64,000 nucleotides of DNA from assembly GCF_003008615.1 (NCBI RefSeq), contig NZ_CP027657.1:930001-994000 (forward strand), in the 5' to 3' direction. Of this stretch, positions 54,251 through 63,594 are shown in pieces. Source of the DNA: Pseudomonas mendocina (GTDB lineage: Bacteria > Pseudomonadota > Gammaproteobacteria > Pseudomonadales > Pseudomonadaceae). Below the pieces are notes generated by a model that was not told the DNA's origin, did not search any database, and saw nothing but the letters and a program-made list of their open reading frames with translations. The translations under genes were made by a program, and so were the position numbers. Every line of letters starts with the position of its first letter. Position 1 is the stretch's first letter.

Positions 54251-54670
54251 ATGCCCAGAATCGAGTTCTACGTCCTCTCCTCCAGCGATGCCCTAGGTCG
54301 CCTGCGCGCAGCCTGCCAGTTGGCCCTGAAGGCCTGGAATGCCGGCATGCCGGTGTTCGTTCGTGGCAGTGATGAGGCGCAGTGTGACGAACTCGACGAG
54401 ATGCTCTGGCAATTCAAGGCTGAGCGTTTCGTGCCCCATGACCTGCACCGTGACGCCCCGCTGTCGCCCGTGGTCGTGGGCATCGATGAAGTGCCCAGCA
54501 CCGAACAGGGTGTCTTGATCAATCTGGGCAGTAGCCTGTCGCCCAACGTCGAGCGGTTTGCCCGCGTCATCGAAATCGTCAACCAGCAGCCTGAACTGCT
54601 GAACGCCTGTCGCGAGAATTTCCGCAGCTATCGCCAGCGCGGGTATGATCCCAAGCGCGTCGAACTTTAG
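54251..54670 (+). CDS. holC: DNA polymerase III subunit chi
   Basis: HolC (chi) links the clamp loader to SSB. The 139-aa protein starts MPRIEFYVLSSSDALGRLRA and has the Rossmann-like fold typical of chi, with the conserved FVPHDLH, VINLG-type strand GVLINLGSSL and the C-terminal region RQRGYDPKRVEL. Position between pepA and valS is conserved in gammaproteobacteria. Confidence 0.94.
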   Translation: MPRIEFYVLSSSDALGRLRAACQLALKAWNAGMPVFVRGSDEAQCDELDEMLWQFKAERFVPHDLHRDAPLSPVVVGIDEVPSTEQGVLINLGSSLSPNVERFARVIEIVNQQPELLNACRENFRSYRQRGYDPKRVEL

Positions 54671-54730
54671 CGCCTGCTGATGCTCACAACACAGGCCACC
54701 CCTGCCCTTCTTCTCGCTGTGCCGACCGCC

Positions 54731-55162
54731 ATGGACACCCCCAAACCTCCGCAAAAACCTGCTCAGCTGCTGCACGACCTGGAGTCGATCCGCGAATTGC
54801 TGGGCGAGGACAGCCACGAGCCGCCGCTGCTGATCGACTCGCTCGACCCAGACAGCATCCCCGTGCTGTCCGATATCGTCAGTGCACCACCCGGCCCGCC
54901 TCCACCGTTCAACGTGCCCCCGAGCCCCGTCTCGGCTCCAGCGCCAATCAGCCAGCCGACGCCGAGCCCCGTGCGCGCCACCCTGCAGCCACGCCTGCAG
55001 GACAGTACCCGCGAGCTGCAACAACTCGATGGAGAACTGCGTGCTGCGGCGCAATTGATATTGCAGGATGTGATCGACGATTTCGTGCCGCAGATCGAAG
55101 CCGAACTCAAGCGCCGCTTGGAAGCTCGCCTGCCGCGCCTGCTGCCTCCACGCAAATCCTGA
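54731..55162 (+). CDS. Conserved hypothetical protein with proline-rich middle
   Basis: The 143-aa product has a leucine-rich N-terminal helix (PAQLLHDLESIRELLGE), a Pro/Ser-rich linker of about 50 residues (SAPPGPPPPFNVPP and onward), and a C-terminal helical part (ELQQLDGELRAAAQLILQDV, then EAELKRRLEARLPRLLPP). No known family motif is seen. It lies between holC and valS in the same direction, 60 bp after holC. The upstream ATG at 54680 would add a hydrophobic-looking 17-residue stretch; the ATG at 54731 is preferred but not certain. A link to the replisome is only guessed from position. Confidence 0.68.
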   Translation: MDTPKPPQKPAQLLHDLESIRELLGEDSHEPPLLIDSLDPDSIPVLSDIVSAPPGPPPPFNVPPSPVSAPAPISQPTPSPVRATLQPRLQDSTRELQQLDGELRAAAQLILQDVIDDFVPQIEAELKRRLEARLPRLLPPRKS

Positions 55163-55164
55163 CC

Positions 55165-55218
55165 GCAGGGTACGGCGCACCAAAGCAACCGAACCGCTGA
55201 TGCGCGCGGCGCACCCTA
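55165..55218. repeat. Degenerate REP-like palindrome before valS
   Basis: AGGGTACGGCGCACC (55166-55180) and GCGCGCGGCGCACCCTAC (55201-55218) are arms of the GTAGGGTGCGCC family, the left one imperfect. Confidence 0.45.
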
Positions 55219-55309
55219 CGAATGCCGCGCCCTCACCCTTACGCCGCCAGCCCTATCCCCGCTATACTTGCCGGCTTTTCCGATCAGCCGTCAAAGGGTC
55301 CCGCCGCGC

Positions 55310-58141
55310 ATGGACAAGACCTACCAGCCGCACGCCATTGAAACTGCCCTGTACCAGAACTGGGAAGCCAAGGGTTACTTCGCCCCGCAGGGCTCGGGCG
55401 AGCCCTACACCATCATGATCCCGCCGCCGAACGTCACCGGCAGCCTGCACATGGGCCACGGTTTCAACAACTCGATCATGGATGCGCTGATCCGCTTCCG
55501 CCGCATGCAGGGTCGCAACACCCTGTGGCAGCCGGGCACTGACCACGCGGGCATCGCCACGCAGATGGTGGTCGAACGCCAGCTGGCCGCCGAAGGCATC
55601 GGTCGCCACGACCTGGGCCGCGAGAAATTCCTGGAGAAAGTCTGGGAATGGAAAGAACAATCCGGTGGCACCATCACCCGCCAGATTCGCCGCCTGGGCA
55701 GTTCGGTTGACTGGTCGCGCGAGCGCTTCACCATGGACGAAGGTCTGTCCGAGGCGGTCAAGGAAGCGTTCGTGCGCCTGCACGAAGACGGTCTGATCTA
55801 CCGCGGCAAGCGCCTGGTCAACTGGGACACCAAGTTCCACACCGCCATTTCCGACCTCGAAGTGGAAAACCACGACGAGAAAGGCAGCCTGTGGAACCTG
55901 CGCTACCCACTGGCCGACGGTAACAAGACCGCTGACGGCAAGGACTACCTGATCGTCGCCACCACCCGTCCGGAAACCATGCTCGGCGATAGCGCCGTGG
56001 CCGTACACCCGGAAGACGAACGCTACAAGGCGCTGATCGGCACCTTCGTCGAACTGCCGCTGCTGGGCCGCCGCATCCCGATCATCGCCGACGACTATTG
56101 CGACCCCGAGTTCGGCACCGGCTGCGTGAAGATCACCCCGGCGCATGACTTCAACGACTACGAAGTCGGCAAACGCCACAACCTGCCGCTGATCAACATC
56201 TTCGACAAGAACGCCGCCGTGCTGGCTCAAGCTCAGGTGTTCAACATCGACGGTAGCGTCAACAGTGAGATCGACGGCAGCCTGCCGGCCGAGTACGCCG
56301 GCCTCGACCGCTTCGTCGCGCGCAAGCAGATTGTCGCCGCCTTCGAGGCCGCCGGCCTGCTGGGGAGCATCGACGACCACGCCCTGAAAGTGCCGAAAGG
56401 CGACCGCTCCGGCACCGTTATCGAGCCGTGGCTGACCGACCAGTGGTACGTCTCCACCAAACCGCTGGCCGAAAAAGCCATCGCGGTTGTCGAGAGCGGC
56501 GAGATCCAGTTCGTACCCAAGCAGTACGAGAACATGTACTTCAGCTGGATGCGCGACATCCAGGACTGGTGCATCAGCCGTCAGCTGTGGTGGGGCCACC
56601 GCATTCCGGCCTGGTACGACGATGCCGGCAACGTCTACGTCGGTCGCGACGAGGCCGAGGTTCGCGCCAAGCACAACCTCGGCGATGCCAACCTGCGCCA
56701 GGACGAAGACGTGCTGGACACCTGGTTCAGCTCCGGCCTGTGGACGTTCTCCACCCTCGGCTGGCCGCAGCAGACCGACTTCCTCAAGACCTTCCACCCC
56801 ACCGACGTGCTGGTCACCGGCTTCGACATCATCTTCTTCTGGGTCGCCCGGATGATCATGCTGTCGACTCACCTGACCGGGCAGATTCCGTTCAAGACCG
56901 TCTACGTGCACGGCTTGGTGCGCGACGGCCAGGGCCAGAAGATGTCCAAGTCCAAGGGCAATGTGCTCGACCCGCTGGACATCGTTGACGGCATCGACCT
57001 CGAATCGCTGGTCGCCAAGCGCACCAGCGGCATGATGCAGCCCAAGCTGGCCGAGAAGATCGCCAAGCAGACCCGCGCCGAGTTCCCCGAAGGCATCGCC
57101 GCCTACGGCACCGACGCACTGCGCTTCACCAACCTGGCGCTGGCCTCCACCGGCCGCGACATCAAGTTCGACATGGGCCGCGTCGAGGGCTACCGCAACT
57201 TCTGCAATAAGCTGTGGAACGCCGCCAACTTCGTCATCGAGAACACCGATGGCCAGGACACCGGCATCCATGGCGAAGCCGTCGACCTGTCACCGGTCGA
57301 TCGCTGGATCATCTCCGCCCTGCAGCGCTGCGAGCAGGACGTGACCCGCCACCTCGATGCCTTCCGCTTCGACCTGGCCGCGCAAGCCCTGTACGAGTTC
57401 ATCTGGGACGAGTACTGCGCCTGGTACCTGGAGCTGGTCAAGCCGGTACTGTGGGACGAGAACGCCCCGCTCGAGCGCCAGCGCGGCACCCGCCGCACCC
57501 TGGTGCGCGTGCTGGAAGTAATCCTACGTCTGGCGCACCCGTTCATGCCCTTCATCACCGAAGAAATCTGGCAGCGCATCAAGGGCCAGGCTGGCGTCAG
57601 CGGCGATACCATCATGTTGCAGGCCTGGCCGGTGGCCAATGAAAGCCGCATCGATCCGGCCGCCGAAGGCGACATCGAGTGGGTCAAGCAACTGATGCTC
57701 GGCGTACGCCAGATCCGTGGCGAGATGAAAATCTCCATGGCCAAGCGCATCGACATCATCGTCGCCAACGCCAACGACGCGGATCTGCGCCGCCTGGCCG
57801 ACTTCGAGCCGCTGCTGAGCAAGCTGGCCAAACTGGTATCGGTTCGTGTGCTGGCTGCCGGCGAGGAAGCGCCGATGTCCGCCACGGCCCTGGTCGGCGA
57901 GATGGAAGTGCTGGTACCGATGGCCGGGCTGATCGACAAGGATGCCGAACTGGCGCGCCTGGACAAGGAAATCACCCGCCTGCAGGGCGAAGTGCAGCGC
58001 GTTGGCGGCAAGCTGGCCAACGAAGGCTTCGTCGCCAAGGCCCCAGCCGAAGTGCTGGAAAAGGAACGCGCCAAGTTGGCCGAGGCCGAGCAGGCGCTGG
58101 GCAAATTGGTGGAACAACGCGAGAAGATCGCCAACCTCTGA
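55310..58141 (+). CDS. valS: Valyl-tRNA synthetase
   Basis: ValS charges tRNA-Val and edits Thr. The 943-aa class Ia enzyme has the HIGH-type motif [14 protein letters not shown] (near residue 40-53), the KMSKS motif in [14 protein letters not shown] (near 545), a large CP1 editing domain between them, an anticodon-binding domain, and a C-terminal coiled-coil arm ([20 protein letters not shown]). Start [18 protein letters not shown] at 55310. Confidence 0.98.
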   Translation: MDKTYQPHAIETALYQNWEAKGYFAPQGSGEPYTIMIPPPNVTGSLHMGHGFNNSIMDALIRFRRMQGRNTLWQPGTDHAGIATQMVVERQLAAEGIGRHDLGREKFLEKVWEWKEQSGGTITRQIRRLGSSVDWSRERFTMDEGLSEAVKEAFVRLHEDGLIYRGKRLVNWDTKFHTAISDLEVENHDEKGSLWNLRYPLADGNKTADGKDYLIVATTRPETMLGDSAVAVHPEDERYKALIGTFVELPLLGRRIPIIADDYCDPEFGTGCVKITPAHDFNDYEVGKRHNLPLINIFDKNAAVLAQAQVFNIDGSVNSEIDGSLPAEYAGLDRFVARKQIVAAFEAAGLLGSIDDHALKVPKGDRSGTVIEPWLTDQWYVSTKPLAEKAIAVVESGEIQFVPKQYENMYFSWMRDIQDWCISRQLWWGHRIPAWYDDAGNVYVGRDEAEVRAKHNLGDANLRQDEDVLDTWFSSGLWTFSTLGWPQQTDFLKTFHPTDVLVTGFDIIFFWVARMIMLSTHLTGQIPFKTVYVHGLVRDGQGQKMSKSKGNVLDPLDIVDGIDLESLVAKRTSGMMQPKLAEKIAKQTRAEFPEGIAAYGTDALRFTNLALASTGRDIKFDMGRVEGYRNFCNKLWNAANFVIENTDGQDTGIHGEAVDLSPVDRWIISALQRCEQDVTRHLDAFRFDLAAQALYEFIWDEYCAWYLELVKPVLWDENAPLERQRGTRRTLVRVLEVILRLAHPFMPFITEEIWQRIKGQAGVSGDTIMLQAWPVANESRIDPAAEGDIEWVKQLMLGVRQIRGEMKISMAKRIDIIVANANDADLRRLADFEPLLSKLAKLVSVRVLAAGEEAPMSATALVGEMEVLVPMAGLIDKDAELARLDKEITRLQGEVQRVGGKLANEGFVAKAPAEVLEKERAKLAEAEQALGKLVEQREKIANL

Positions 58142-58159
58142 TCGCGCCAAGCAAACAGG

Positions 58160-58256
58160 CTCCCGCACCCGTAAACGGCAAGGGGGTTAGCACCAGGCGC
58201 CAGTGCTCCACAGAGCAGGCGCCGAGCAGATGACCGGGCCTACCGGCCCGGCAGGA
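58160..58256 (+). promoter_or_regulatory. Structured leader before the ABC importer operon
   Basis: The 124-nt gap between valS and the binding-protein gene holds two strong hairpins. Hairpin 1: GGCGCC (58196-58201) with GGCGCC (58218-58223), and inside it GCTC-CACA-GAGC (58205-58216). Hairpin 2: CCGGGCC-TACC-GGCCCGG (58234-58251), ending where the AGGAG ribosome site begins. No known riboswitch consensus was recognised. It might control initiation, or separate the operon from valS. Confidence 0.45.
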
Positions 58257-58265
58257 GAACTCTGA

Positions 58266-59231
58266 ATGCTGCAACTGCACAAACTGCTGTCCGTCGCTGC
58301 CCTGGCCCTGGCGCTGGGCACCACCGCACAGGCTGCCGACCCGAAATCTGTGGCCGTCACCGCCATCGTCGAACATCCGGCGCTGGACTCGGTGCGCGAC
58401 GGCATCAAGGCCGCCCTCGAAGAAGGCGGCTACCGCGAAGGCGAGAACCTCAAGTGGCAGTACCAGAGTGCCCAGGGCAACACTGGCACCGCTGCGCAGA
58501 TCGCCCGCAAGTTCATCGGTGACCGTCCAGACGTGATCGTCGGCATTGCCACGCCGTCGGCCCAGGCACTGGTCGCCTCGACCAAGAGCACGCCGATCCT
58601 GTTCAGCGCCGTCACCGATCCGGTCGAAGCGCAGCTGGTACGTAACTGGGAAGCCTCCGGCAGCAATGTCAGCGGCGTCTCCGATCTGCTCGAACTGGAC
58701 AAGCAGATGGAGTTGATCAAGCGCGTACTGCCGGACGCCAAGCGCGTCGGCATGGTCTACAACCCCGGCGAAGCCAACTCGGCTGTCGTGGTTCGCCGTC
58801 TCAAGGAACTGCTGCCGAGCATGGGCATGACCCTGGTCGAAGCCGCCGCACCACGTTCGGTCGACGTCGGTTCCGCGGCCCGCAGCCTGGTCGGCAAGGT
58901 CGACGTGATCTACACCAACACCGACAACAACGTGGTCTCGGCCTATGAGTCGCTGGTCAAGGTCGGTAACGACACCCGCACCCCGTTGATCGCCTCCGAC
59001 ACCGACAGCGTCAAGCGCGGCGCCATCGCGGCGCTGGGTCTGGACTACTTCGAGCATGGCAAGCAGACCGGCCGCATGGTGCTGCGCGTGCTGAACGGCG
59101 AGAAACCAGGCGACATCAAGCCGGAAACCAGCGAGAACCTCAGCCTGTTCCTCAACCCGGCGGCTGCAGAGCGTCAGGGCGTCACCCTGAGCCAGGAACT
59201 GCTGGACTCGGCGGCTGAAATCATCGAATAA
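58266..59231 (+). CDS. ABC importer substrate-binding protein (ABC_sub_bind / TrpX-like)
   Basis: This 321-aa periplasmic protein has a signal peptide (LLSVAALALALGTTAQAA) and a two-lobe fold of the ABC_sub_bind (PF04392-like) type: VAVTAIVEHPALDSVRDGIK, VGIATPSAQALVASTKSTPI, PDAKRVGMVYNPGEANSAVV and YTNTDNNVVSAYESLV. Relatives bind aromatic amino acids or other small organic ligands (TrpX in streptococci); the ligand here is unknown. The permease and ATPase genes follow directly, so the importer is complete. Confidence 0.92.
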   Translation: MLQLHKLLSVAALALALGTTAQAADPKSVAVTAIVEHPALDSVRDGIKAALEEGGYREGENLKWQYQSAQGNTGTAAQIARKFIGDRPDVIVGIATPSAQALVASTKSTPILFSAVTDPVEAQLVRNWEASGSNVSGVSDLLELDKQMELIKRVLPDAKRVGMVYNPGEANSAVVVRRLKELLPSMGMTLVEAAAPRSVDVGSAARSLVGKVDVIYTNTDNNVVSAYESLVKVGNDTRTPLIASDTDSVKRGAIAALGLDYFEHGKQTGRMVLRVLNGEKPGDIKPETSENLSLFLNPAAAERQGVTLSQELLDSAAEIIE

Positions 59232-59341
59232 GCTGTACTGGTGTAACTGAACGCGCCGCGACAGGCCACCCACCGCAACAGTCAGTGGGCACAGTCAATG
59301 TCGCGGCCGCTCAGTTTCCACCCACCCACCAGGTCAAACCT

Positions 59342-60232
59342 ATGTCCCTGTTTTCCCTGTTCGGCGCCCTCGAGATCGGCCTGATCTTCAGTCTGGTGGC
59401 GCTTGGCGTATTCATTTCCTTCCGTTTGCTGCGCTTTCCCGACCTTACCGTGGACGGCAGTTTTCCTCTGGGCGGCGCGGTCTGCGCCGTACTCATCGCC
59501 AATGGCACCGACCCGTTCCTGGCCACGCTGATCGCCACCGCCGCCGGCGCGCTGGCAGGCGTGGTCACTGCGGTGCTCAACGTGCACCTGAAGATCATGG
59601 ATCTGCTGGCCAGCATCCTGATGATGATCGCCCTGTATTCGATCAACCTGCGCATCATGGGTCGGCCGAACATCCCGCTGATCATGGAGCCAACCATCTT
59701 CACCGTGCTGCAACCTGAGTGGCTGATCGACTACATCGCCCGTCCGCTGATCCTGCTGGTAGTGGTGATCGGCGCCAAGCTGGCACTGGATAGCTACTTC
59801 GCCACGCAGCAAGGCCTGGCCATCCGCGCCACCGGTTCCAACCCGCGCATGGCGCGCTCGCAAGGCGTCAACACCGGCGCCATGGTCATCCTCGGCATGG
59901 CCATCTCCAACGCCCTGGTGGCGCTGGCCGGCTCGCTGTTTGCGCAGACTCAAGGCGGCGCGGACATCTCCATGGGTATCGGCACCATCGTCATCGGCCT
60001 GGCCGCCGTGATCGTCGGCGAAAGCATCCTGCCGGCACGCCGCCTGTTCTACCTCACCCTGGCGGTGATCCTCGGCGCCATCGTCTATCGCTTCTTCATT
60101 GCCCTGGCGCTGAACAGCGACTTCATTGGTCTGCAGGCGCAGGATCTGAACCTGGTCACCGCCGTGCTGGTAGTCATCGCTCTGGTCATCCCGTTGGCGA
60201 AGAAACGCCTGGCTCGCAGGAGGCACATCTGA
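59342..60232 (+). CDS. ABC importer permease
   Basis: This 296-aa inner-membrane protein has about eight hydrophobic segments, beginning FGALEIGLIFSLVALGVFIS. It includes FPDLTVDGSFPLGGAVCAVL, a signature of the BPD_transp_2 permeases that pair with ABC_sub_bind proteins. Start MSLFSLFGALEIG at 59342; its stop overlaps the ATPase start (TGATG), so translation is coupled. Confidence 0.92.
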   Translation: MSLFSLFGALEIGLIFSLVALGVFISFRLLRFPDLTVDGSFPLGGAVCAVLIANGTDPFLATLIATAAGALAGVVTAVLNVHLKIMDLLASILMMIALYSINLRIMGRPNIPLIMEPTIFTVLQPEWLIDYIARPLILLVVVIGAKLALDSYFATQQGLAIRATGSNPRMARSQGVNTGAMVILGMAISNALVALAGSLFAQTQGGADISMGIGTIVIGLAAVIVGESILPARRLFYLTLAVILGAIVYRFFIALALNSDFIGLQAQDLNLVTAVLVVIALVIPLAKKRLARRRHI

Positions 60233-61026
60233 TGCTCAGTGCACAGAACCTCAAGATCACCTTCAACCCCGGCACGCCGATTGAAACCCGCGCACTGCAG
60301 GGCCTGTCGCTGGACATCCCGAGCGGCCAGTTCGTCACCGTGATCGGCACCAACGGCGCTGGCAAGTCCACCTTCCTCAACGCCGTTTCCGGCGATCTGC
60401 CGGTGGACAGCGGCACGATCATGATCGACGAGCAGGACGTCACCCGCCTGCCAGTCTGGAGCCGCGCCCAGCGTGTCGCCCGCGTGTTCCAGGACCCAAT
60501 GGCAGGCACCTGCGAAGACCTCACCATCGAAGAGAACATGGCCCTGGCACAGCAACGCGGCCAGCGTCGCGGCCTCGGCCGAGCGGTGCGTGCCTCCATG
60601 CGCGAGGGCTTCCGCGAAAGCCTGGCGACCCTCGGCCTGGGCCTGGAAAACCGCCTGAGCGACCGCATCGGCCTGCTTTCCGGCGGCCAGCGCCAGGCGG
60701 TCAGCCTGCTGATGGCAGCGCTGCAACCGTCGCGCATCCTGCTGCTGGACGAACACACCGCGGCGCTCGACCCGCGCACCGCCGATTTCGTCCTGCAACT
60801 GACCGCACGCATCGTTGCCGAGAAGCAACTGACCACCATGATGGTCACCCACAGCATGCGCCAGGCGCTGGATGTTGGTGACCGTACGGTAATGCTGCAC
60901 CAGGGCCAGGTGGTGCTGGACGTATCCGGCGAGCAGCGCAAGGGCCTGGATGTGCCGGATCTGCTGCAGATGTTCGAGAAGGTGCGTGGCGAGAAGCTGG
61001 CCGACGACGCCCTGCTGCTGAGCTAA
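60232..61026 (+). CDS. ABC importer ATP-binding protein
   Basis: The 264-aa nucleotide-binding subunit has Walker A GTNGAGKST (near residue 40), Q-loop VFQDPMAG, signature LSGGQRQAVSLLM, Walker B ILLLDEHTAALDP and switch histidine VTHSMRQAL. The His after the Walker B Glu is part of LLLDEHTAAL, characteristic of this subfamily. It is the last gene of the three-gene operon; the palindrome at 61033 follows and may act as its end. Confidence 0.94.
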   Translation: MLSAQNLKITFNPGTPIETRALQGLSLDIPSGQFVTVIGTNGAGKSTFLNAVSGDLPVDSGTIMIDEQDVTRLPVWSRAQRVARVFQDPMAGTCEDLTIEENMALAQQRGQRRGLGRAVRASMREGFRESLATLGLGLENRLSDRIGLLSGGQRQAVSLLMAALQPSRILLLDEHTAALDPRTADFVLQLTARIVAEKQLTTMMVTHSMRQALDVGDRTVMLHQGQVVLDVSGEQRKGLDVPDLLQMFEKVRGEKLADDALLLS

Positions 61027-61032
61027 CCCCTT

Positions 61033-61096
61033 GTAGGGTGCGCCGCGCGCACCGAAACGTGCACAGCACTTTCACGGTGCGCACGGCGCACCCTAC
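61033..61096. repeat. REP-like palindrome after the ABC importer operon
   Basis: Left arm GTAGGGTGCGCCGCGCGCAC (61033 onward, 22 nt) and right arm 61075-61096 (ending GCACGGCGCACCCTAC) pair at 21 of 22 positions around a 20-nt centre. It is the best-preserved copy of this repeat type in the window. Confidence 0.85.
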
Positions 61097-61263
61097 GCAT
61101 GACGGTCCTGGCCCTCAATGCCCATTGCGTTAGGCGCCGGGAAGCGACTGCAAAAGCCTTCCGAACAATCGCCTCTTCACCTCGGATGCATAGGCTGGCA
61201 GGATTACCCCCTGCCAGCCGCCCGCAGGCGGTGTAACCGGAGCCACCAGCGCTCACTGCGCCC

Positions 61264-61725
61264 ATGACCCTGCACCTGAGTTTCACCTCTACCCTGCCCG
61301 CCGAGCCGGAATGCGTCTGGCGCTGGATCACTGACGTGCGCAGCCTGCGTGCCGAGATGCATCCCTGGCTGTGGATGAGCCTGCCCAAGGGCATACGCAA
61401 CATCGAGGATCTGTCTTTCGAACCGGGCAAGCCGCTGTTCACCAGTTGGCTGTGGCTGTTCGGCATCCTGCCCATTGGCACCTCGCACCTGACCCTGCAA
61501 TCGCTGACGCCCGGCACCGGCTTCGTCGAGCAATCCCCCATGACCGGCATGCGCCGCTGGCGCCACGCCCGGCGTATCGAAGTCGTCGATGGCGGCACTC
61601 GGGTGGTCGACGACCTGACCATCGATCCGATCCTGCCGGCCGTGCTGGTAGAGCCCTTTCTGCAACTCTTCTTCGGCAGCCGCCATCGCACCCTGCGTCG
61701 CCGCGCGGCACGCCAGGCTCACTGA
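61264..61725 (+). CDS. SRPBCC-fold (START-like) protein
   Basis: This 153-aa protein starts MTLHLSFTSTLPAEPECVWR, a polyketide-cyclase/START-like beginning (strand, then a helix with the E-x-VW-x-W pattern). The central part has FTSWLWLFGILPIGTSHLTL and the end RHARRIEVVDGGTRVVDDLT plus a C-terminal helix before RHRTLRRR. Such folds bind hydrophobic ligands; the role is unknown. It is convergent with the LuxR-type gene (4 nt between stop codons) and lies after a palindrome, probably as a separate transcript. Confidence 0.8.
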   Translation: MTLHLSFTSTLPAEPECVWRWITDVRSLRAEMHPWLWMSLPKGIRNIEDLSFEPGKPLFTSWLWLFGILPIGTSHLTLQSLTPGTGFVEQSPMTGMRRWRHARRIEVVDGGTRVVDDLTIDPILPAVLVEPFLQLFFGSRHRTLRRRAARQAH

Positions 61726-61729
61726 ACGC

Positions 61730-62425
61730 TCAGTTGAGCTGCCCCATGAACGCCACCAGCGCGGTACGGCTGTCGATGTTGAGCTTCTCGAAGATACGCA
61801 CCACATAGGTCTTGGCCGTCGCCAGGGTGATGTTCATCGCCTCGGCGATCTCGCGATTGGAGGCTCCAGCCCCGATCAACGCGGCGACCTGCCTTTCACG
61901 CACGCTCAGGCCGCAGGCATCCAGACGCTGCTCCAGTTGCAGCTGACGAACATGTGGATGGGCGCTGAAGCTGGCCTGCAGCAGACGCTGCAATGCCACC
62001 AGGCCTGTCGTATCGACCTTGATCGGGGGGTCGCCCAGCGTTCGCAGAAAACCGATGCCGCCAAAAGCCGCATGTTCACCCCAGAACATCAGGTCGACGG
62101 TATCGAGCACGCCATAGGTATCGAGATAGCCCTGATAGTGACGCATCTCGGCGCGGTTCTGCGATTCGCGAGCAATGCTCAGTACGCCAACGCTGTCGTG
62201 TCGCGCCAGCATGCGGCTGACGCACATCGGGTCGAACGGCTGCATGCCACGACGGTACTGTTCGAGAAATCCGGGAGGCACATCCAGCGTCTCGAGCACC
62301 TGCATCTCCTGGCGCCGGCGATCCACCCAATAGAACAGGGCGCCACTGACGCCAAGAAAATCGCGACTGAAGTGCATGGCCTCCCTGACCAGTAGATCAC
62401 CCTTGGCCGTTTGCATCGTACTCAT
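61730..62425 (-). CDS. LuxR-family transcriptional regulator
   Basis: This 231-aa regulator has an N-terminal sensor-like domain (residues about 1-150, with ALFYWVDRRRQEMQVLETLD and HDSVGVLSIARESQN) and a C-terminal GerE/LuxR helix-turn-helix (LSVRERQVAALIGAGASNRE, AEAMNITLATAKTYVVRIFE). The tryptophan/tyrosine/aspartate pattern of acyl-homoserine-lactone binders is not clearly present, so a quorum-sensing role is not claimed. Start MSTMQTAKG at 62425. It is divergent from a PhyH-type oxygenase gene (264 bp), which it likely controls. Confidence 0.85.
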   Translation of the reverse strand: MSTMQTAKGDLLVREAMHFSRDFLGVSGALFYWVDRRRQEMQVLETLDVPPGFLEQYRRGMQPFDPMCVSRMLARHDSVGVLSIARESQNRAEMRHYQGYLDTYGVLDTVDLMFWGEHAAFGGIGFLRTLGDPPIKVDTTGLVALQRLLQASFSAHPHVRQLQLEQRLDACGLSVRERQVAALIGAGASNREIAEAMNITLATAKTYVVRIFEKLNIDSRTALVAFMGQLN

Positions 62426-62688
62426 GACAGGCACTCTCGGGATTGTTGAACACAGGCGTGGATGCCATGCCTCTGCAAGCAATCGACATGCCGCGTCCGA
62501 AAGGTGCTCCAGAAGCCTGTGAAGCAGCCTGCAAGCACCACAACAGAGCTTCGCCACGGCAATTGCACCAAGAGCGTGAAAAACACCGAAATCGCGAAAT
62601 TTTGTCCATCTTCGGATGGATTGTTGCGTTTTCACGGGCTGCCTACTCTCGCCTCGACCTGTTAGCCACGACCGTCGAGGTAACCCTG
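62426..62688. promoter_or_regulatory. Divergent promoter region between the LuxR-type and PhyH-type genes
   Basis: The 263 bp have no gene. A palindrome TCCATC-TTCG-GATGGA lies at 62605-62620, about 70 bp before the oxygenase start; preceded by an AT-rich stretch (AAATCGCGAAATTTTG). It is a candidate operator for the adjacent LuxR-type regulator, but only position supports this. Confidence 0.4.
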
Positions 62689-63582
62689 ATGACACTCAAC
62701 CGCCTGCCCACTACCGCCACCGCCGAGCAGATCAGCCAGTCACTGCGCGAGCACGGCTACGTGATCGTCGACGAGCTGGCCAGCGCCGAGCAGATGGATC
62801 GCATTGCCGCCGAAATGGCGCCCTATATCCAGGACACTGCTTACGGCAAGGACAACTTCATCGGCCATCAGACCAAGCGCACCGGCTCGCTCATCGCTCG
62901 TTCACCGGCGGCCCGCGAGCTGGTCATGCACCCTTCCGTGCTGGGCGCCACCGAACTGTTCCTGGCACATGCCTCGACCTTCCAGCTGCACCTGACGCAG
63001 ATCATCAGCGTCTTCCCCGGATCGCCCGCGCAAATGCTGCACCAGGACGAACTGGCCTGGGACTTCTTCCCCTTCCCTGACGACTATCAGGTGCAATGCA
63101 ACCTGCTCTGGGCCATGACCGACTACACCGAGGAAAACGGTGCCACTCGCATCGTCCCCGGCAGCCAGTTCGTCGGACGCAAGCAGAAATACACTGAGGA
63201 GCAGAGCATTGCGGCCGTGATGAAACGCGGCTCGGCCCTGTTCTACACCGGCAAGATCTATCACGGCGCTGGCAGCAACCGCTCCGACGCCATCCGCCAG
63301 GCCATCAACATCACCTATGCCGTGGGCTGGGTACGTCAGGAGGAAAACCAGTACCTGTCCTGTCCGCGCGAAATCGCCCAGACCCTGCCCGATGACCTGC
63401 TCAAGGTCATGGGCTACCAGTACGGCTGCTTCGCCCTTGGCTACACCCGCGACTTCGAGGATCCGCTGACCGCCCTGCGTGACGACGTCGCTCCCGTGGC
63501 CATGAGCATCGAACTGGTCGATGCGCAGCGCGCGGACAACGGCGGCAGCTTCCGCCATAACCTGCAAAGCGAAAGCGCCTGA
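62689..63582 (+). CDS. Phytanoyl-CoA dioxygenase (PhyH)-family oxygenase
   Basis: This 297-aa protein belongs to the Fe(II)/2-oxoglutarate oxygenases of the PhyH type. Visible parts are the N-terminal helix EQISQSLREHGYVIVDELAS, the iron motif H-x-D in MLHQDELAW (near residue 117), the distal histidine in GKIYHGAGSNRS and a 2-oxoglutarate-anchoring arginine shortly after (SDAIRQAINI). Members hydroxylate amino acids, osmolytes or secondary metabolites; the substrate is unknown. Start MTLNRLPTTATAEQ at 62689; the frame extends upstream without conservation. The RidA-family gene follows by 12 nt. Confidence 0.88.
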   Translation: MTLNRLPTTATAEQISQSLREHGYVIVDELASAEQMDRIAAEMAPYIQDTAYGKDNFIGHQTKRTGSLIARSPAARELVMHPSVLGATELFLAHASTFQLHLTQIISVFPGSPAQMLHQDELAWDFFPFPDDYQVQCNLLWAMTDYTEENGATRIVPGSQFVGRKQKYTEEQSIAAVMKRGSALFYTGKIYHGAGSNRSDAIRQAINITYAVGWVRQEENQYLSCPREIAQTLPDDLLKVMGYQYGCFALGYTRDFEDPLTALRDDVAPVAMSIELVDAQRADNGGSFRHNLQSESA

Positions 63583-63594
63583 GGAGAGCACGCC

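Noticed and set aside
55262..57271. 669-codon minus-strand open frame opposite valS
   Set aside because: Shadow of valS for the same reason.
58142..58265. Known riboswitch (TPP, cobalamin, glycine, guanidine) in the ABC-importer leader
   Set aside because: None of the consensus cores of these classes could be found by eye; only the stems are reported.
61730..62425. Quorum-sensing (acyl-homoserine-lactone) LuxR
   Set aside because: The invariant autoinducer-binding residues could not be lined up and no LuxI-type gene is in the window.
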